Shown: one piece after another, positions 7,669 to 14,596 of the stretch
Position numbering within the stretch: position 1 is the stretch's first letter
Layout: every line of letters begins with the position of its first letter
NCBI GenBank assembly: GCA_020025755.1
Contig: JAHHRO010000045.1
Span: forward strand, 1-14,866
From: Butyricicoccus sp.
GTDB lineage: Bacteria; Bacillota; Clostridia; Oscillospirales; Butyricicoccaceae
Direction of reading: 5' to 3'
Length of the DNA stretch: 14,866 bases
Made by a program: the position numbers and the translations under genes
The notes under the pieces: model-generated
What the model was told of the DNA's origin: nothing
Seen by the model: the letters and a program-made list of their open reading frames with translations, nothing else
Database searches by the model: none

Positions 7669-9348
7669 TTATTGACGCAGCCGAAATGTGCCCGCAAGCC
7701 CTCTCAGCTGCTCTGCCTGCGCATTGAGTTCTTCCGCTGCTGCGGCACTTTCTTCCGCGGTCGCTGTGTTATCCTGTACCACGCCTGAGATCTGATCGAC
7801 ACTTGCTGCAATCTCGCTGAACTGGTTGGACAAGGACTGATAGGAGTTCACGATCCCCTCTACGGTATGCACAACGCTTTCTGTTTTTGCTGCCGCCGAA
7901 CCCAGCAGGGATGCTGTAGAGTCTGCGATCTCGCGCCCATTGGCGACCGCCGTGACGGATGCCTCGATCAGGTTCGTGGTGTTCTGCACAGCCTCTGAAG
8001 TTGTCGCCGCAAGAGAACGTACCTCCTCCGCAACGACTGCAAAGCCCTTGCCTGCCGTGCCTGCTCTTGCTGCCTCGATTGCTGCATTCAGTGCCAGAAT
8101 ATTGGTCTGGAATGCAATGTCTTCAATGTTCTTAATGATCTTATGGATCTGCTTGGAGCGATCAGAAATATCGCTCATGGCTTCGAGCATCTTGCCCATT
8201 TCCTCATTGCTGTCCATAATCTCTGTGGTGATCGTTTCCAAACTCTTGCAGGTATCCACCGCATGCTGCCAGCCATCCGAAGCCTCCACAGAGAGCTCGA
8301 TCACAGAATTCGACAATGCATCAACTGCATCCGCCTGCTCGGTTGCGCCATGCGCCAGCCCTTGTGAGCCATTGGACAGCTGTTCGGCATTCATAGAGAC
8401 CTGTGTTGCTGCACCATTGAGCCGAGATAGCGTTTGATTGAGCGAATCCAGGATGGTATTCAGTGCTTCCATGATCGGCTGGAAATCGCCATGATACACG
8501 ATGTCCGTATGCAGATCCATATCACCATGTGCCATGCCGGTCAAAATACGGGAAATATCGCCGACATATTCCTTGAGTACGTCTTTGGTGTGATGGATGT
8601 CCGCGACCAGCATGCCAATCTCCGAGGTATCCGGCTCCATTTCAAATACAGAGGAAAGGTTGCCTGTAGCAATTTCGCGCATCTCATTCTGGATCATCTG
8701 GACAGGGCGAATGACCTTGCGGTGAATCCAATACTGGTTGCTGATCTGCATTGCGATGATCAAAAGGATCATAACATACACAACGACATTCAATATATGC
8801 AGAATACCCTCCAGTTTCTGCACGCGCGCTTTAGAGCGTATATCCAACGCATCCAAAAACTCCCTTTGCAGTGCATGGATCTGTCCATATACGTTATTAT
8901 ATGTCGTTCCGTAAACATACTCGATCGCCAGTGCCTGCCGTCCAGCCTTTGCAAGGCTGATTGCAGACTTTTCCGAATCGACCAGCGTATTGGATAGGTT
9001 TGACATGTTCTGAATGATTTTTTCTTCATCCGATGTCATCCCGATGCGGCGCAGACCTTCCATCCCCTTTTCACGGTTTTTTTCCTGTTCAAGCTCACGC
9101 ATATATGCATCATAGAATATCTGCTCTCCTGTGCTTGCATAGCCGCGCACCGCGTTGGTCAGATTGGATGAGCCCTTGATATACTGATTGGCATACTGCA
9201 TCAGCTCATATCTCTGCTCGTTTGCGTCCTCGATTATAGTAGTGCATCGCGCATTGAAAAAAAATGCCAATCCAATTGCGACCAAAAAGAAAATAGACCC
9301 TATGTTCAGGATTCGAACAAGGGTTGATTGTTTGACTGCTTGCTTCAT
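7669..9348 (-). CDS. Methyl-accepting chemotaxis protein with helical-bundle sensor (MCP3)
   Basis: A 559-residue chemoreceptor. TM1 is about 13-32; an all-helical extracellular sensor about 35-180 contains YIKGSSNLTNAVRGYASTGE and a later helix pair, resembling 4HB/CHASE3-type domains; TM2 is about 183-202. HAMP follows (about 204-256), then a YHGDF linker (285-289) and the signalling domain with hairpin tip IEDIAFQTNILALNAAIEAA (408-427) and AGKGFAVVAEEVRSLA. The C-terminus ends FRLRQ without a CheR tether. GGAGGG lies 6 bases before the ATG. It has its own promoter and terminator, so it is expressed separately from the two dCache receptors downstream. The sensor is unrelated to theirs and its ligand cannot be told. 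Confidence 0.94.
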   Translation of the reverse strand: MKQAVKQSTLVRILNIGSIFFLVAIGLAFFFNARCTTIIEDANEQRYELMQYANQYIKGSSNLTNAVRGYASTGEQIFYDAYMRELEQEKNREKGMEGLRRIGMTSDEEKIIQNMSNLSNTLVDSEKSAISLAKAGRQALAIEYVYGTTYNNVYGQIHALQREFLDALDIRSKARVQKLEGILHILNVVVYVMILLIIAMQISNQYWIHRKVIRPVQMIQNEMREIATGNLSSVFEMEPDTSEIGMLVADIHHTKDVLKEYVGDISRILTGMAHGDMDLHTDIVYHGDFQPIMEALNTILDSLNQTLSRLNGAATQVSMNAEQLSNGSQGLAHGATEQADAVDALSNSVIELSVEASDGWQHAVDTCKSLETITTEIMDSNEEMGKMLEAMSDISDRSKQIHKIIKNIEDIAFQTNILALNAAIEAARAGTAGKGFAVVAEEVRSLAATTSEAVQNTTNLIEASVTAVANGREIADSTASLLGSAAAKTESVVHTVEGIVNSYQSLSNQFSEIAASVDQISGVVQDNTATAEESAAAAEELNAQAEQLRGLAGTFRLRQ

Positions 9349-9399
9349 ATAATGCCCTCCAATCTGTCTGCAAGTATGTTACGCCATCCCTCCTCTCTC

Positions 9400-9428
9400 A
9401 TTATACAAAATCCACGACAATTACGCAA
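9400..9428 (-). promoter_or_regulatory. Promoter of MCP3
   Basis: On the minus strand a perfect TATAAT (9400-9405) is preceded at 17 bases by TTGCGT (9423-9428), about 50 bases before the start codon. The -10 is strong and the -35 poor. Confidence 0.6.
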
Positions 9429-9519
9429 TAACAATATATTTTTTTTATTATTTGCACAAGAGGGCAGTATTTCTTTTTCTGTATGCGACGTACTCCATGC
9501 AGGCCTCCATCCTTGCTGG

Positions 9520-9957
9520 TCATCTGCCGATCTTATGCGGCTTTCCACTGTCGTACAGCTCCTGACGAATGGCTGCAAACATGCTCTCTGCCATAGACAG
9601 ATATCTTTGGCAAGTAGCTTCATTGATGTCCAACGGAAGGTCAGTCGGATACCGCGTTTCGATATAGAGGTTATTAAGTGCCGCGCTTTCATCCAGCCAT
9701 GCGGCAAATATTTCGTCACACACGACTGCCTGCCGGCACAGATATGTGAGGTTATGTCCATCAAAATGGCGTCCTGTTTTGAACAGCAGATATCCTTTGA
9801 GTGCTTTTTCGATTGCCTGCTGGCAATGGAACGCAATATTGCATACATCCCCATTCCAGGTGATCAAGATCCGTGCAGCCTGCAGATCCAGCAGTGCTTT
9901 ATCCAGCCATTTGTAATAATACAAGCTGTCCCTGCCGCCCTTACGCCCTCTGCTCAT
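9520..9957 (-). CDS. HEPN domain protein
   Basis: A 145-residue all-helical HEPN-family protein (PF05168-like). Visible landmarks: KWLDKALLDLQAARIL (16-31), FHCQQAIEKALKGYLLFKTG (43-62), HNLTYLC (68-74), and NLYIETRYPTD (96-106), the typical order of this family. Arg63 and His68 form an R-x4-H spacing, the pattern of catalytic HEPN ribonucleases, but at the position where many non-nuclease members simply have HDL. I chose ATG 9957, which overlaps the end of the upstream MNT-like gene by 17 bases and has an AAGGA box about 10 bases upstream; this suggests translational coupling. HEPN proteins next to MNT nucleotidyltransferases often form toxin-antitoxin or nucleotide-binding pairs. An in-frame ATG at 10011 is less likely. 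Confidence 0.85.
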   Translation of the reverse strand: MSRGRKGGRDSLYYYKWLDKALLDLQAARILITWNGDVCNIAFHCQQAIEKALKGYLLFKTGRHFDGHNLTYLCRQAVVCDEIFAAWLDESAALNNLYIETRYPTDLPLDINEATCQRYLSMAESMFAAIRQELYDSGKPHKIGR

Positions 9958-10249
9958 ACAGAACCCGTCCTTTCCGTGCGATCCATGCCGCATAGCTGGT
10001 AGCATCCGCAAGCAGCATATCCCATTCCTCTGCCGTATAAAGAGTCAAATCAACGGGCACATCTGCAACAATGGATAAATACAATTTTTGTTGCAGGCTG
10101 TGCTTATCCGTCCCATTCGGAACCACGATGCACAGACTGGCTGCTTTGAGCTGATCGGTTGCAAGGGTACGCTTTTCGCCGTATAAAATGATCTGTTTGG
10201 GGACACAGTTCTGCGCGATCACGCCTACGACTTCTTCTGGAAATGCCAT
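9941..10249 (-). CDS. Degenerate MNT-type nucleotidyltransferase-like protein (HEPN partner)
   Basis: A 102-residue protein with the size and outline of minimal nucleotidyltransferases: a strand-turn IILYGEKRTLA (20-30) where families have LFGS.ArG, a strand CIVV (40-43) where they have D.DL.V, VPVDLTLYTAEEW (64-76), and SYAAWIARKGRVLYE (85-99) matching the usual C-terminal helix. The GS of the G-S motif is GE, and both Asp of the DxD motif appear to be Ala37 and Leu39; only the third Asp (Asp67) remains. If correctly aligned, it cannot transfer nucleotides. A strong AAGGAGG box lies 7 bases before the ATG. It overlaps the HEPN gene. The alignment is by eye and the family call rests partly on the neighbour. 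Confidence 0.72.
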   Translation of the reverse strand: MAFPEEVVGVIAQNCVPKQIILYGEKRTLATDQLKAASLCIVVPNGTDKHSLQQKLYLSIVADVPVDLTLYTAEEWDMLLADATSYAAWIARKGRVLYEQRA

Positions 10250-10307
10250 AGAAAAGCCTCCTTTCCCAAAGATGTAATTGATCGTATTTTGCCGACTTCA
10301 GAATTTT

Positions 10308-11021
10308 TTATCCCAGCCTGCCGAATGTCCCTGCCGCTTCAAACCGCACCTGTCCCTCCGCAGTTCCCTGTACCGCAAAGGTATCTCCTGCGCGCTCTGC
10401 GTACAGCTTGAGTACCACTCCGAGTGGTGTTTCTGCTGTGTAATTGATCTGTAGGGAACGCACAAAGTCATGCGCTCCCAGATCGAGTGCATCGGATACC
10501 AATGCCGCGATCCGAACATTGTTGAGATGCCGATTGATATCAAGGTCAGAATACTCCACCCGATAGGTATGATGCAGAGGCAGCTCAGAAAGCGTCAGCT
10601 TGCCGGGCATCGGCAGCGTAGTACGGTCGGCGCAGATATAGTCCGCTGCTGCCGGTACGCTCGTCGGACGCAAAATGCGATGGCTCTTGGGATCCAGAAT
10701 GACCCAAGAGGAAATGGCGCGCCCTACCGGCTCACCGTCCACGGCAAAGCCAAACGCGCGCAGCCAGCTTGCGCCCTTGATACCGGCACACCATGTTGAC
10801 AGTTCAAGGTGCTCATACGCAGTCAGCGGCCGCTCAAACTCCGCATGCATACGAGACAGAACCCAGATCACGCCCAGATCATCACGATCCATATGCGCCA
10901 TTTGCGCATGTACGGTTGCAGCATCCTGCATAAAATCGAAATAGGACGCCGGACGCACCGTACCGCGCCAATCGATATGACTGTATGTCAGCTCATACGA
11001 TTTGACAAATACTTCTTCCAT
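10308..11021 (-). CDS. Acyl-ACP thioesterase
   Basis: A 237-residue double hot-dog enzyme that hydrolyses acyl-acyl carrier protein to free fatty acid, of the FatA/FatB-related bacterial family (PF01643). The first hot-dog (1-125) shows SHIDWRGTVRPASYFDFMQDAA (14-35), VIWVLSRM (51-58) and LELSTWCAGIKG (72-83). The second shows YSDLDINRHLNNVRIAALVSDAL (157-179), carrying the conserved D161, N163 and H165 of the catalytic set, and NYTAETPLG (193-201). Length fits bacterial members. The gene lies 13 bases after the GHL10 stop codon; its AAAGG box overlaps that stop. It is probably co-transcribed with it and with the MNT-HEPN pair 58 bases downstream. The physiological chain-length preference cannot be told. 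Confidence 0.92.
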   Translation of the reverse strand: MEEVFVKSYELTYSHIDWRGTVRPASYFDFMQDAATVHAQMAHMDRDDLGVIWVLSRMHAEFERPLTAYEHLELSTWCAGIKGASWLRAFGFAVDGEPVGRAISSWVILDPKSHRILRPTSVPAAADYICADRTTLPMPGKLTLSELPLHHTYRVEYSDLDINRHLNNVRIAALVSDALDLGAHDFVRSLQINYTAETPLGVVLKLYAERAGDTFAVQGTAEGQVRFEAAGTFGRLG

Positions 11022-11034
11022 CCTTCTGCCGCCT

Positions 11035-12318
11035 TTACTGAATCATCGACAGTAGAAACTGTGCCAAAATATCGGAAAATCCCTGTGCTTCCGCAGGTGC
11101 TGCCGGTTTGTCGCTTGTTCCTGTATCCGATGCATACCACGCCGTCAAGCGGTCAGCCATTGCTGAAACGGCAGGGATCGAGCCATAGCGGAAAAATACG
11201 TTTCCGCTGACATTGTGCTTGTTCTTTAAGTAATCCATGCTGGCAAACAGCGGATCGGTAGTTTTCCATACACCGGTCGGATTGTCTGCACAGCGGTATG
11301 CGCCCATACCAATATACAGCTTGACATCCTTTGCGCCCTGTACCGCCTGATTCCACCAGTCCGCAAGCGTTGCAAAGTCTGCCTGCTTATGTCCGATCTC
11401 CCAATAGATCTGTGGGATGATATAATCCACCAGCCCATTCTCGATCCAGTACAGGCTGTCTGCATAGTTTGCGCTATAATGCTCGTTGCCGCTGGTATTG
11501 GAACCGCGTGGGTCTGTGGATTTATTCGCCCAGATCCCCGACGGACTGATACCGAACGCAATGTCTCTGCGTACATCATGCAGGGCATCATCCAGCGCAC
11601 GCACCAGCTGATTTACATTGTCACGCCGCCAGTCGGCAAGATTGGAAAATCCTCCGCCATACGCTGCGTATGTTTTGGCGTCGGGAAAATCCTTACCCGG
11701 ATAAAAATAGTCATCCATATGCAAGCCATCGATCTCATACTTCTCCGCGATCTCAACCGCGCCCTGCACGACCAGCTCACGCACCTCCGGCAGACCCGGA
11801 TCAAAATAATAGTTCTGATCGGTGTATTGGATCGCCCATTCTGGATGCTGCTTTGCCGGATGACTGCCTACAAGGCTATCCCATTCCGCCTGTCTGCCCT
11901 TTGTGATGCGATAGGGGTTGATCCATGCATGCAGCTCGAGACCGCGCTTGTGCGCCGCCTTGACCCAATATGCCAGAGGGTCGAATCCATCCTCTGGTGC
12001 CATCCCCTGCTTACCCGTCAGGTACTTGCTCCACGGGAACACATCGGATTTATAGAGGGCATCCGAGGAGGGACGCACCTGCAAAAACACGGCATTGAGT
12101 CCCCATTTGACACAGTTGTCCAAAATGCGGTCAGCTTCCGCGCGGAGCGTGTCTGCATCGGTCGTCGGTTTTACCGGATAATCCAGATTATAGACCGAAG
12201 ATACCCAAACGCCGCGCATTTCTTCCTTGGCAGATGGGCCATGTGCCGCCCCTGCGGCAGCTGGAAAACAAAACGCACATACGAGTGTCAGTGCGATCAT
12301 GCGAAAAATTCGTCTCAT
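11035..12318 (-). CDS. Secreted family-10-like glycosyl hydrolase (GHL10, DUF187 type)
   Basis: A 427-residue exported protein of the GHL10 family (PF02638), which includes the E. coli peptidoglycan glycosidase DigH (YddW). Residues 1-25 are a signal peptide (MRRIFRMIALTLVCAFCFPAAAGAA, written here as a range 1-25). The barrel follows: EEMRGVWVSSVYNLDYP (32-48), NAVFLQVRPSSDALYKS (75-91), LHAWINPYRI (129-138), DGLHMDDYFYPG (197-208), FGISPSGIWAN (255-265), and DYIIPQIYWEIG (298-309). There is no SH3, LysM or S-layer domain; a short Ala/Pro-rich linker and an amphipathic tail (about 400-427) end the protein. Start 12318 has AGGAGG 4 bases upstream; a second in-frame ATG at 12360 also has AGGAGG, giving 14 extra residues. 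It leads the thioesterase/MNT/HEPN cluster. Likely substrate is cell-wall or other glycan. Confidence 0.9.
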   Translation of the reverse strand: MRRIFRMIALTLVCAFCFPAAAGAAHGPSAKEEMRGVWVSSVYNLDYPVKPTTDADTLRAEADRILDNCVKWGLNAVFLQVRPSSDALYKSDVFPWSKYLTGKQGMAPEDGFDPLAYWVKAAHKRGLELHAWINPYRITKGRQAEWDSLVGSHPAKQHPEWAIQYTDQNYYFDPGLPEVRELVVQGAVEIAEKYEIDGLHMDDYFYPGKDFPDAKTYAAYGGGFSNLADWRRDNVNQLVRALDDALHDVRRDIAFGISPSGIWANKSTDPRGSNTSGNEHYSANYADSLYWIENGLVDYIIPQIYWEIGHKQADFATLADWWNQAVQGAKDVKLYIGMGAYRCADNPTGVWKTTDPLFASMDYLKNKHNVSGNVFFRYGSIPAVSAMADRLTAWYASDTGTSDKPAAPAEAQGFSDILAQFLLSMIQ

Positions 12319-12503
12319 AATTCCTCCTTTGGTGCGGAAAGATCCCATAAGAAAATACATCCTATTCCTCCTTACAGAATCAAATTGCTGCAAAAACTTT
12401 AAACTGCTGTCATGGCAGCGCAATAATCATTTCTCAACAAATCTCCAATATTTTCTTGCTACTCCAAAACAGCTTTGTAACGTATCGAGGGTAAAATCGT
12501 ATT

Positions 12504-12522
12504 TACCATATATTTTATGGTA
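12504..12522. promoter_or_regulatory. Inverted repeat in the divergent GHL10/pdxK region
   Basis: TACCATATATTTTATGGTA has perfect 7-base arms and a 5-base centre, 30 bases upstream of the pdxK -35 and inside the ~300-base divergent region. Position and symmetry fit an operator serving one or both directions. No clear promoter for the minus-strand GHL10 gene was found in this region. Confidence 0.45.
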
Positions 12523-12551
12523 TCATTGTTCATGGACTTTGGCAAGGGGGC

Positions 12552-12580
12552 TTGACGCGGCTTATAAAAAATCGTATGCT
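12552..12580 (+). promoter_or_regulatory. Sigma-A promoter of the pyridoxal kinase operon
   Basis: TTGACG (12552-12557) and TATGCT (12575-12580) are separated by 17 bases, about 37 bases ahead of the start codon. Confidence 0.6.
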
Positions 12581-12616
12581 GAAAGCAGGACAATTCATGT
12601 GAAGGGATCTAAAATC

Positions 12617-13453
12617 ATGGAACAAAAAAAAGTGTTGGTACTTCAGGATCTATCCTGCACAGGACGTGCCGGACTGACACAGGCCATGTGTGCTCTGTCT
12701 GCAATGGGGCATCAGTGCATCCCCCTGCCGACTGCGGTATATTCCGGTCATGCCGGGATCACTGGTTTTCAAACGGAAGACCTGACCGCATGGATGGAAC
12801 GCGCACTGGCGCATTATACCGCGCTTGATCTTCGATTTGATGCAATACAAAGTGGTTTTCTCAATACACCGGAACAGATCGCCTGCGTCCTGCAAGCCAT
12901 CACCCGTAAAAAGCCGGGCGGCATCGTACTTGTGGATCCAGTCATGGGGGATAACGGTAAACTGTATAAAATTTGTACCCCTGCACTCGTGCAGGAGATC
13001 ACACACCTGTGCCGCGCAGCGGATCTCATTACCCCAAACGTCACAGAGGCCGCCGTCCTGCTGGGCTATTCACCGGACACCGTCCCAGACGGGCTGGAGG
13101 AAGCCAAGGACTGGGTACGCCGTTTGTGTGCCCGATATGAGGTGGACACCGTTCTGACCGGTCTGGGGAATGCACAGGTCGTCTGTACGCTCTGCGGACA
13201 GGGTCAGGCGATCACCATTGTTGAAAATCCGCGTATCGGTGCATACTACCCGGGAACAGGCGATCTATTCGCCGCTGTTCTGCTGGGTGCGTTGCTCCGC
13301 GAAGAATCCTTGGAGCAAGCCGCTTACTGTGCTGCGCACTTCGTCTGCGACTGCATCGCAGCGACAAACGCACTGAAAACAGATCCCAAATGGGGTGTCC
13401 AACTGGAACCACAACTTTGGAGGCTATTACGCAATGACAAACAATTTGACTGA
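12617..13453 (+). CDS. pdxY: Pyridoxal/pyridoxamine kinase
   Basis: A 278-residue ribokinase-superfamily enzyme that phosphorylates pyridoxal, pyridoxamine or pyridoxine with ATP in the vitamin B6 salvage pathway, in the cytosol. Landmarks: PLPTAVYSGHAG (36-47) lining the vitamin site, FDAIQSGFL (74-82), VDPVMGDNGKLYK (106-118), the ITPNVTEAAVLLG block (138-150), and YPGTGDLFAAVLLG (211-224) with the catalytic Asp216 in the GTGD anion-hole motif. The start at ATG 12617 follows AAGGGA by 9 bases; an in-frame GTG at 12599 is a weaker alternative. Bacterial homologues of this type are called pyridoxamine kinase or PdxY/PdxK; the symbol is a best guess among them. Its end overlaps the next gene by 20 bases, indicating co-translation. 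Confidence 0.9.
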   Translation: MEQKKVLVLQDLSCTGRAGLTQAMCALSAMGHQCIPLPTAVYSGHAGITGFQTEDLTAWMERALAHYTALDLRFDAIQSGFLNTPEQIACVLQAITRKKPGGIVLVDPVMGDNGKLYKICTPALVQEITHLCRAADLITPNVTEAAVLLGYSPDTVPDGLEEAKDWVRRLCARYEVDTVLTGLGNAQVVCTLCGQGQAITIVENPRIGAYYPGTGDLFAAVLLGALLREESLEQAAYCAAHFVCDCIAATNALKTDPKWGVQLEPQLWRLLRNDKQFD

Positions 13454-13892
13454 GATCGTCACATATTATAAGGGGTGCGGAGCACCCAGCGACCAGAGTG
13501 CACTGCTTGCCTGCCTGCGTGAAGCGCAGGAGGTCTGCGGCGGCATGCTGGATACCGCTGCACAGCAGGAGATCAGTGACATCCTGGGGGTGAAGCCCAG
13601 CTATCTGCAAGCCGCGGCAAAACGCATCTCTGATTTGAAGCTGTCCGGTGCCGCACACACGCTCACGGTATGCACCGGAGTGAACTGCTCACGCCGTGGT
13701 GCTGAGATCCGCACCTATTTGGAAAAGGAGCTGGGGGCAGAGTCCGGTAAAACATTCCTAAACGGTCGCTGGATGTATCGCACGGCAGGCTGTCAGCGTG
13801 CTTGTAGGACTTCCCCCAACATCCGCATCGATGGACAACTCATGACCGGCATCACCCTTGATGCCCTCAAAAAGCACTTATCCGAATCTTGA
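13434..13892 (+). CDS. Stand-alone NuoE-like [2Fe-2S] thioredoxin-fold protein
   Basis: A 152-residue protein of the NADH dehydrogenase 24-kDa/NuoE (HndA/HoxE) family. Residues 1-70 form the helical N-terminal part seen in NuoE (AQQEISDILGVKPSYLQAAA, 43-62); residues 75-150 are the thioredoxin-like [2Fe-2S] domain with ligands Cys80-x4-Cys85 (CTGVNCSRRG) and Cys120-x3-Cys124 (CQRACRTSPNIRID). All four cluster cysteines are present. In this family it passes electrons between a flavin/NADH subunit and other clusters, but no NuoF/HndC partner lies beside it: the operon ends here at a terminator. GGAGG lies 10 bases before ATG 13434, inside the end of the kinase gene. Its partner is therefore encoded elsewhere, or it has a separate role. 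Confidence 0.88.
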   Translation: MTNNLTEIVTYYKGCGAPSDQSALLACLREAQEVCGGMLDTAAQQEISDILGVKPSYLQAAAKRISDLKLSGAAHTLTVCTGVNCSRRGAEIRTYLEKELGAESGKTFLNGRWMYRTAGCQRACRTSPNIRIDGQLMTGITLDALKKHLSES

Positions 13893-13898
13893 ACACGG

Positions 13899-13930
13899 AA
13901 AAATCCCCAACGATCTTGCTGGGGATTTTT
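13899..13930 (+). terminator. Intrinsic terminator of the pdxY-NuoE-like operon
   Basis: An 11-bp stem (AAAAATCCCCA / TGGGGATTTTT) with a 10-base loop, directly followed by T-rich sequence, starts 7 bases after the stop codon. Confidence 0.88.
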
Positions 13931-13954
13931 TATCCATATTTTTTATATTTTGTA

Positions 13955-13983
13955 TTGACAATAGATGTATGAGCTGATATAAT
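13955..13983 (+). promoter_or_regulatory. Consensus sigma-A promoter of tRNA-Gly
   Basis: Perfect TTGACA (13955-13960) and perfect TATAAT (13978-13983) are separated by 17 bases, 25 bases before the mature tRNA 5' end: a very strong stable-RNA promoter. Confidence 0.92.
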
Positions 13984-14008
13984 AAATATCGTTCTGAACG
14001 AACAACAT

Positions 14009-14084
14009 GCGGATGTAGCTCATCTGGTAGAGCGCCACCTTGCCAAGGTGGAGGTAGCGAGTTCGAGCCTCGTCATCCGCTCCA
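14009..14084 (+). tRNA. tRNA-Gly(GCC)
   Basis: A 76-base cloverleaf: acceptor GCGGATG/CATCCGC, D-arm with TAGCTCATCTGGTAGAGC, anticodon stem CCACC/GGTGG around loop TTGCCAA (anticodon GCC), T-arm GAGTTCGAGCCTC, discriminator T and encoded CCA. Own promoter and terminator; monocistronic. Confidence 0.97.
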
Positions 14085-14086
14085 GT

Positions 14087-14116
14087 AAAAACCTCACTCG
14101 ATCGAGTGAGGTTTTT
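14087..14116 (+). terminator. Intrinsic terminator of tRNA-Gly
   Basis: A fully palindromic 30 bases (15-base arms centred on CGATCG) with A5 before and T7 after the GC-rich core, beginning 3 bases after the tRNA CCA. Confidence 0.92.
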
Positions 14117-14285
14117 TTGTTATTTTCAGATTTCTCTTACCAAGATACCGCCTCTGTTACATGATCCATACTATTATAATAAAGTATCTGCTCCTCATTT
14201 CTGTAGTGGCTTTATAAATATGCCTCTTACTTCAAGTGTACAAACCCTATCATTCATCTGAATCCGTGCAAGCATTGCAGCAAAC

Positions 14286-14313
14286 AAAAAAGACGCCGTT
14301 TGGCGTCTTTTTT
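14286..14313 (-). terminator. Intrinsic terminator of the minus-strand tRNA cluster
   Basis: Perfect 12-base arms (AAAAAAGACGCC / GGCGTCTTTTTT) around a GTTT loop, 2 bases beyond the CCA of tRNA-Val on the minus strand. The 14117-14285 interval to its left shows nothing recognisable. Confidence 0.92.
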
Positions 14314-14315
14314 CG

Positions 14316-14391
14316 TGGTGGAAGTTACAGGGCTCGAACCTGTGACCCTCTGCTTGTAAGGCAGATGCTCTCCCAGCTGAGCTAAACTTCC
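14316..14391 (-). tRNA. tRNA-Val(TAC)
   Basis: A 76-base cloverleaf on the minus strand: acceptor GGAAGTT/AACTTCC, D-arm TAGCTCAGCTGGGAGAGC, anticodon stem TCTGC/GCAGA with loop CTTACAA (anticodon TAC), T-arm CACAGGTTCGAGCCCTG, and encoded CCA. It is the last gene of the cluster before the terminator. Confidence 0.97.
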
Positions 14392-14458
14392 ATGGGAGAT
14401 GATCTCAACAGAAATCTGCTTGAAATCATAGTCGGATATCATTGATAATCGCTCGTTA

Positions 14459-14479
14459 TGATGGCTTATCAAAAATTTG
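14459..14479 (-). repeat. Decayed third copy of the tRNA-Lys 3' tail
   Basis: Fourteen of 21 positions match the tRNA-Lys tail in register and all seven differences are transitions (G to A or C to T on the plus strand). It sits 117 bases from the intact tail copy and is likewise followed on the plus strand by a CTTTC...GAAAAA hairpin-like stretch and then ACGGCGG. Confidence 0.55.
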
Positions 14480-14500
14480 CTTTCCCTTCGTGAAAAAACA

Positions 14501-14596
14501 ACGGCGGTTGCAATATGCCACTGGCATATTGCCAAGAGCCGCCTTTCGAATCCCTTTGCAGTGATCCTTAATGAATGGTGGCTCATCGGGGATTCG
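14501..14596 (-). repeat. Direct repeat copy A (distal) of the tRNA-Lys-linked unit
   Basis: This 96-base copy is 93/96 identical to 14615-14710 (three transitions) at a period of 114 bases. It contains a palindrome GCAATATGCC-ACT-GGCATATTGC (14510-14532) enclosed by GGCGG...CCGCC, and ends at 14576-14596 with a copy of the last 21 bases of the tRNA-Lys gene including CCA. Confidence 0.95.
14576..14596 (-). pseudogene. tRNA-Lys 3'-tail copy (T-loop to CCA) inside the repeat
   Basis: These 21 bases are identical to 14690-14710, the last third of the T-arm, the 3' acceptor strand and CCA of tRNA-Lys. No 5' part of a tRNA adjoins it; instead a CTTTTC-TGCG-GAAAAG hairpin (14597-14612) abuts it. 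It is a tail fragment, not a gene. Confidence 0.85.

Noticed and set aside
9380..9398. AGGAGGG directly followed by ATGGCGTAA in the MCP3 leader as a mini-ORF
   Set aside because: There is no spacing between the Shine-Dalgarno and the ATG, so it could not direct initiation there.
11389..12402. A 337-codon open frame opposite the GHL10 gene
   Set aside because: Antisense to a gene with clear family motifs and a signal peptide; no ribosome-binding site or domain.
12227..12616. N-terminal extension of the pyridoxal kinase frame
   Set aside because: The added 130 residues overlap the GHL10 signal-peptide region and the kinase promoter; the kinase family starts at the ATG at 12617.
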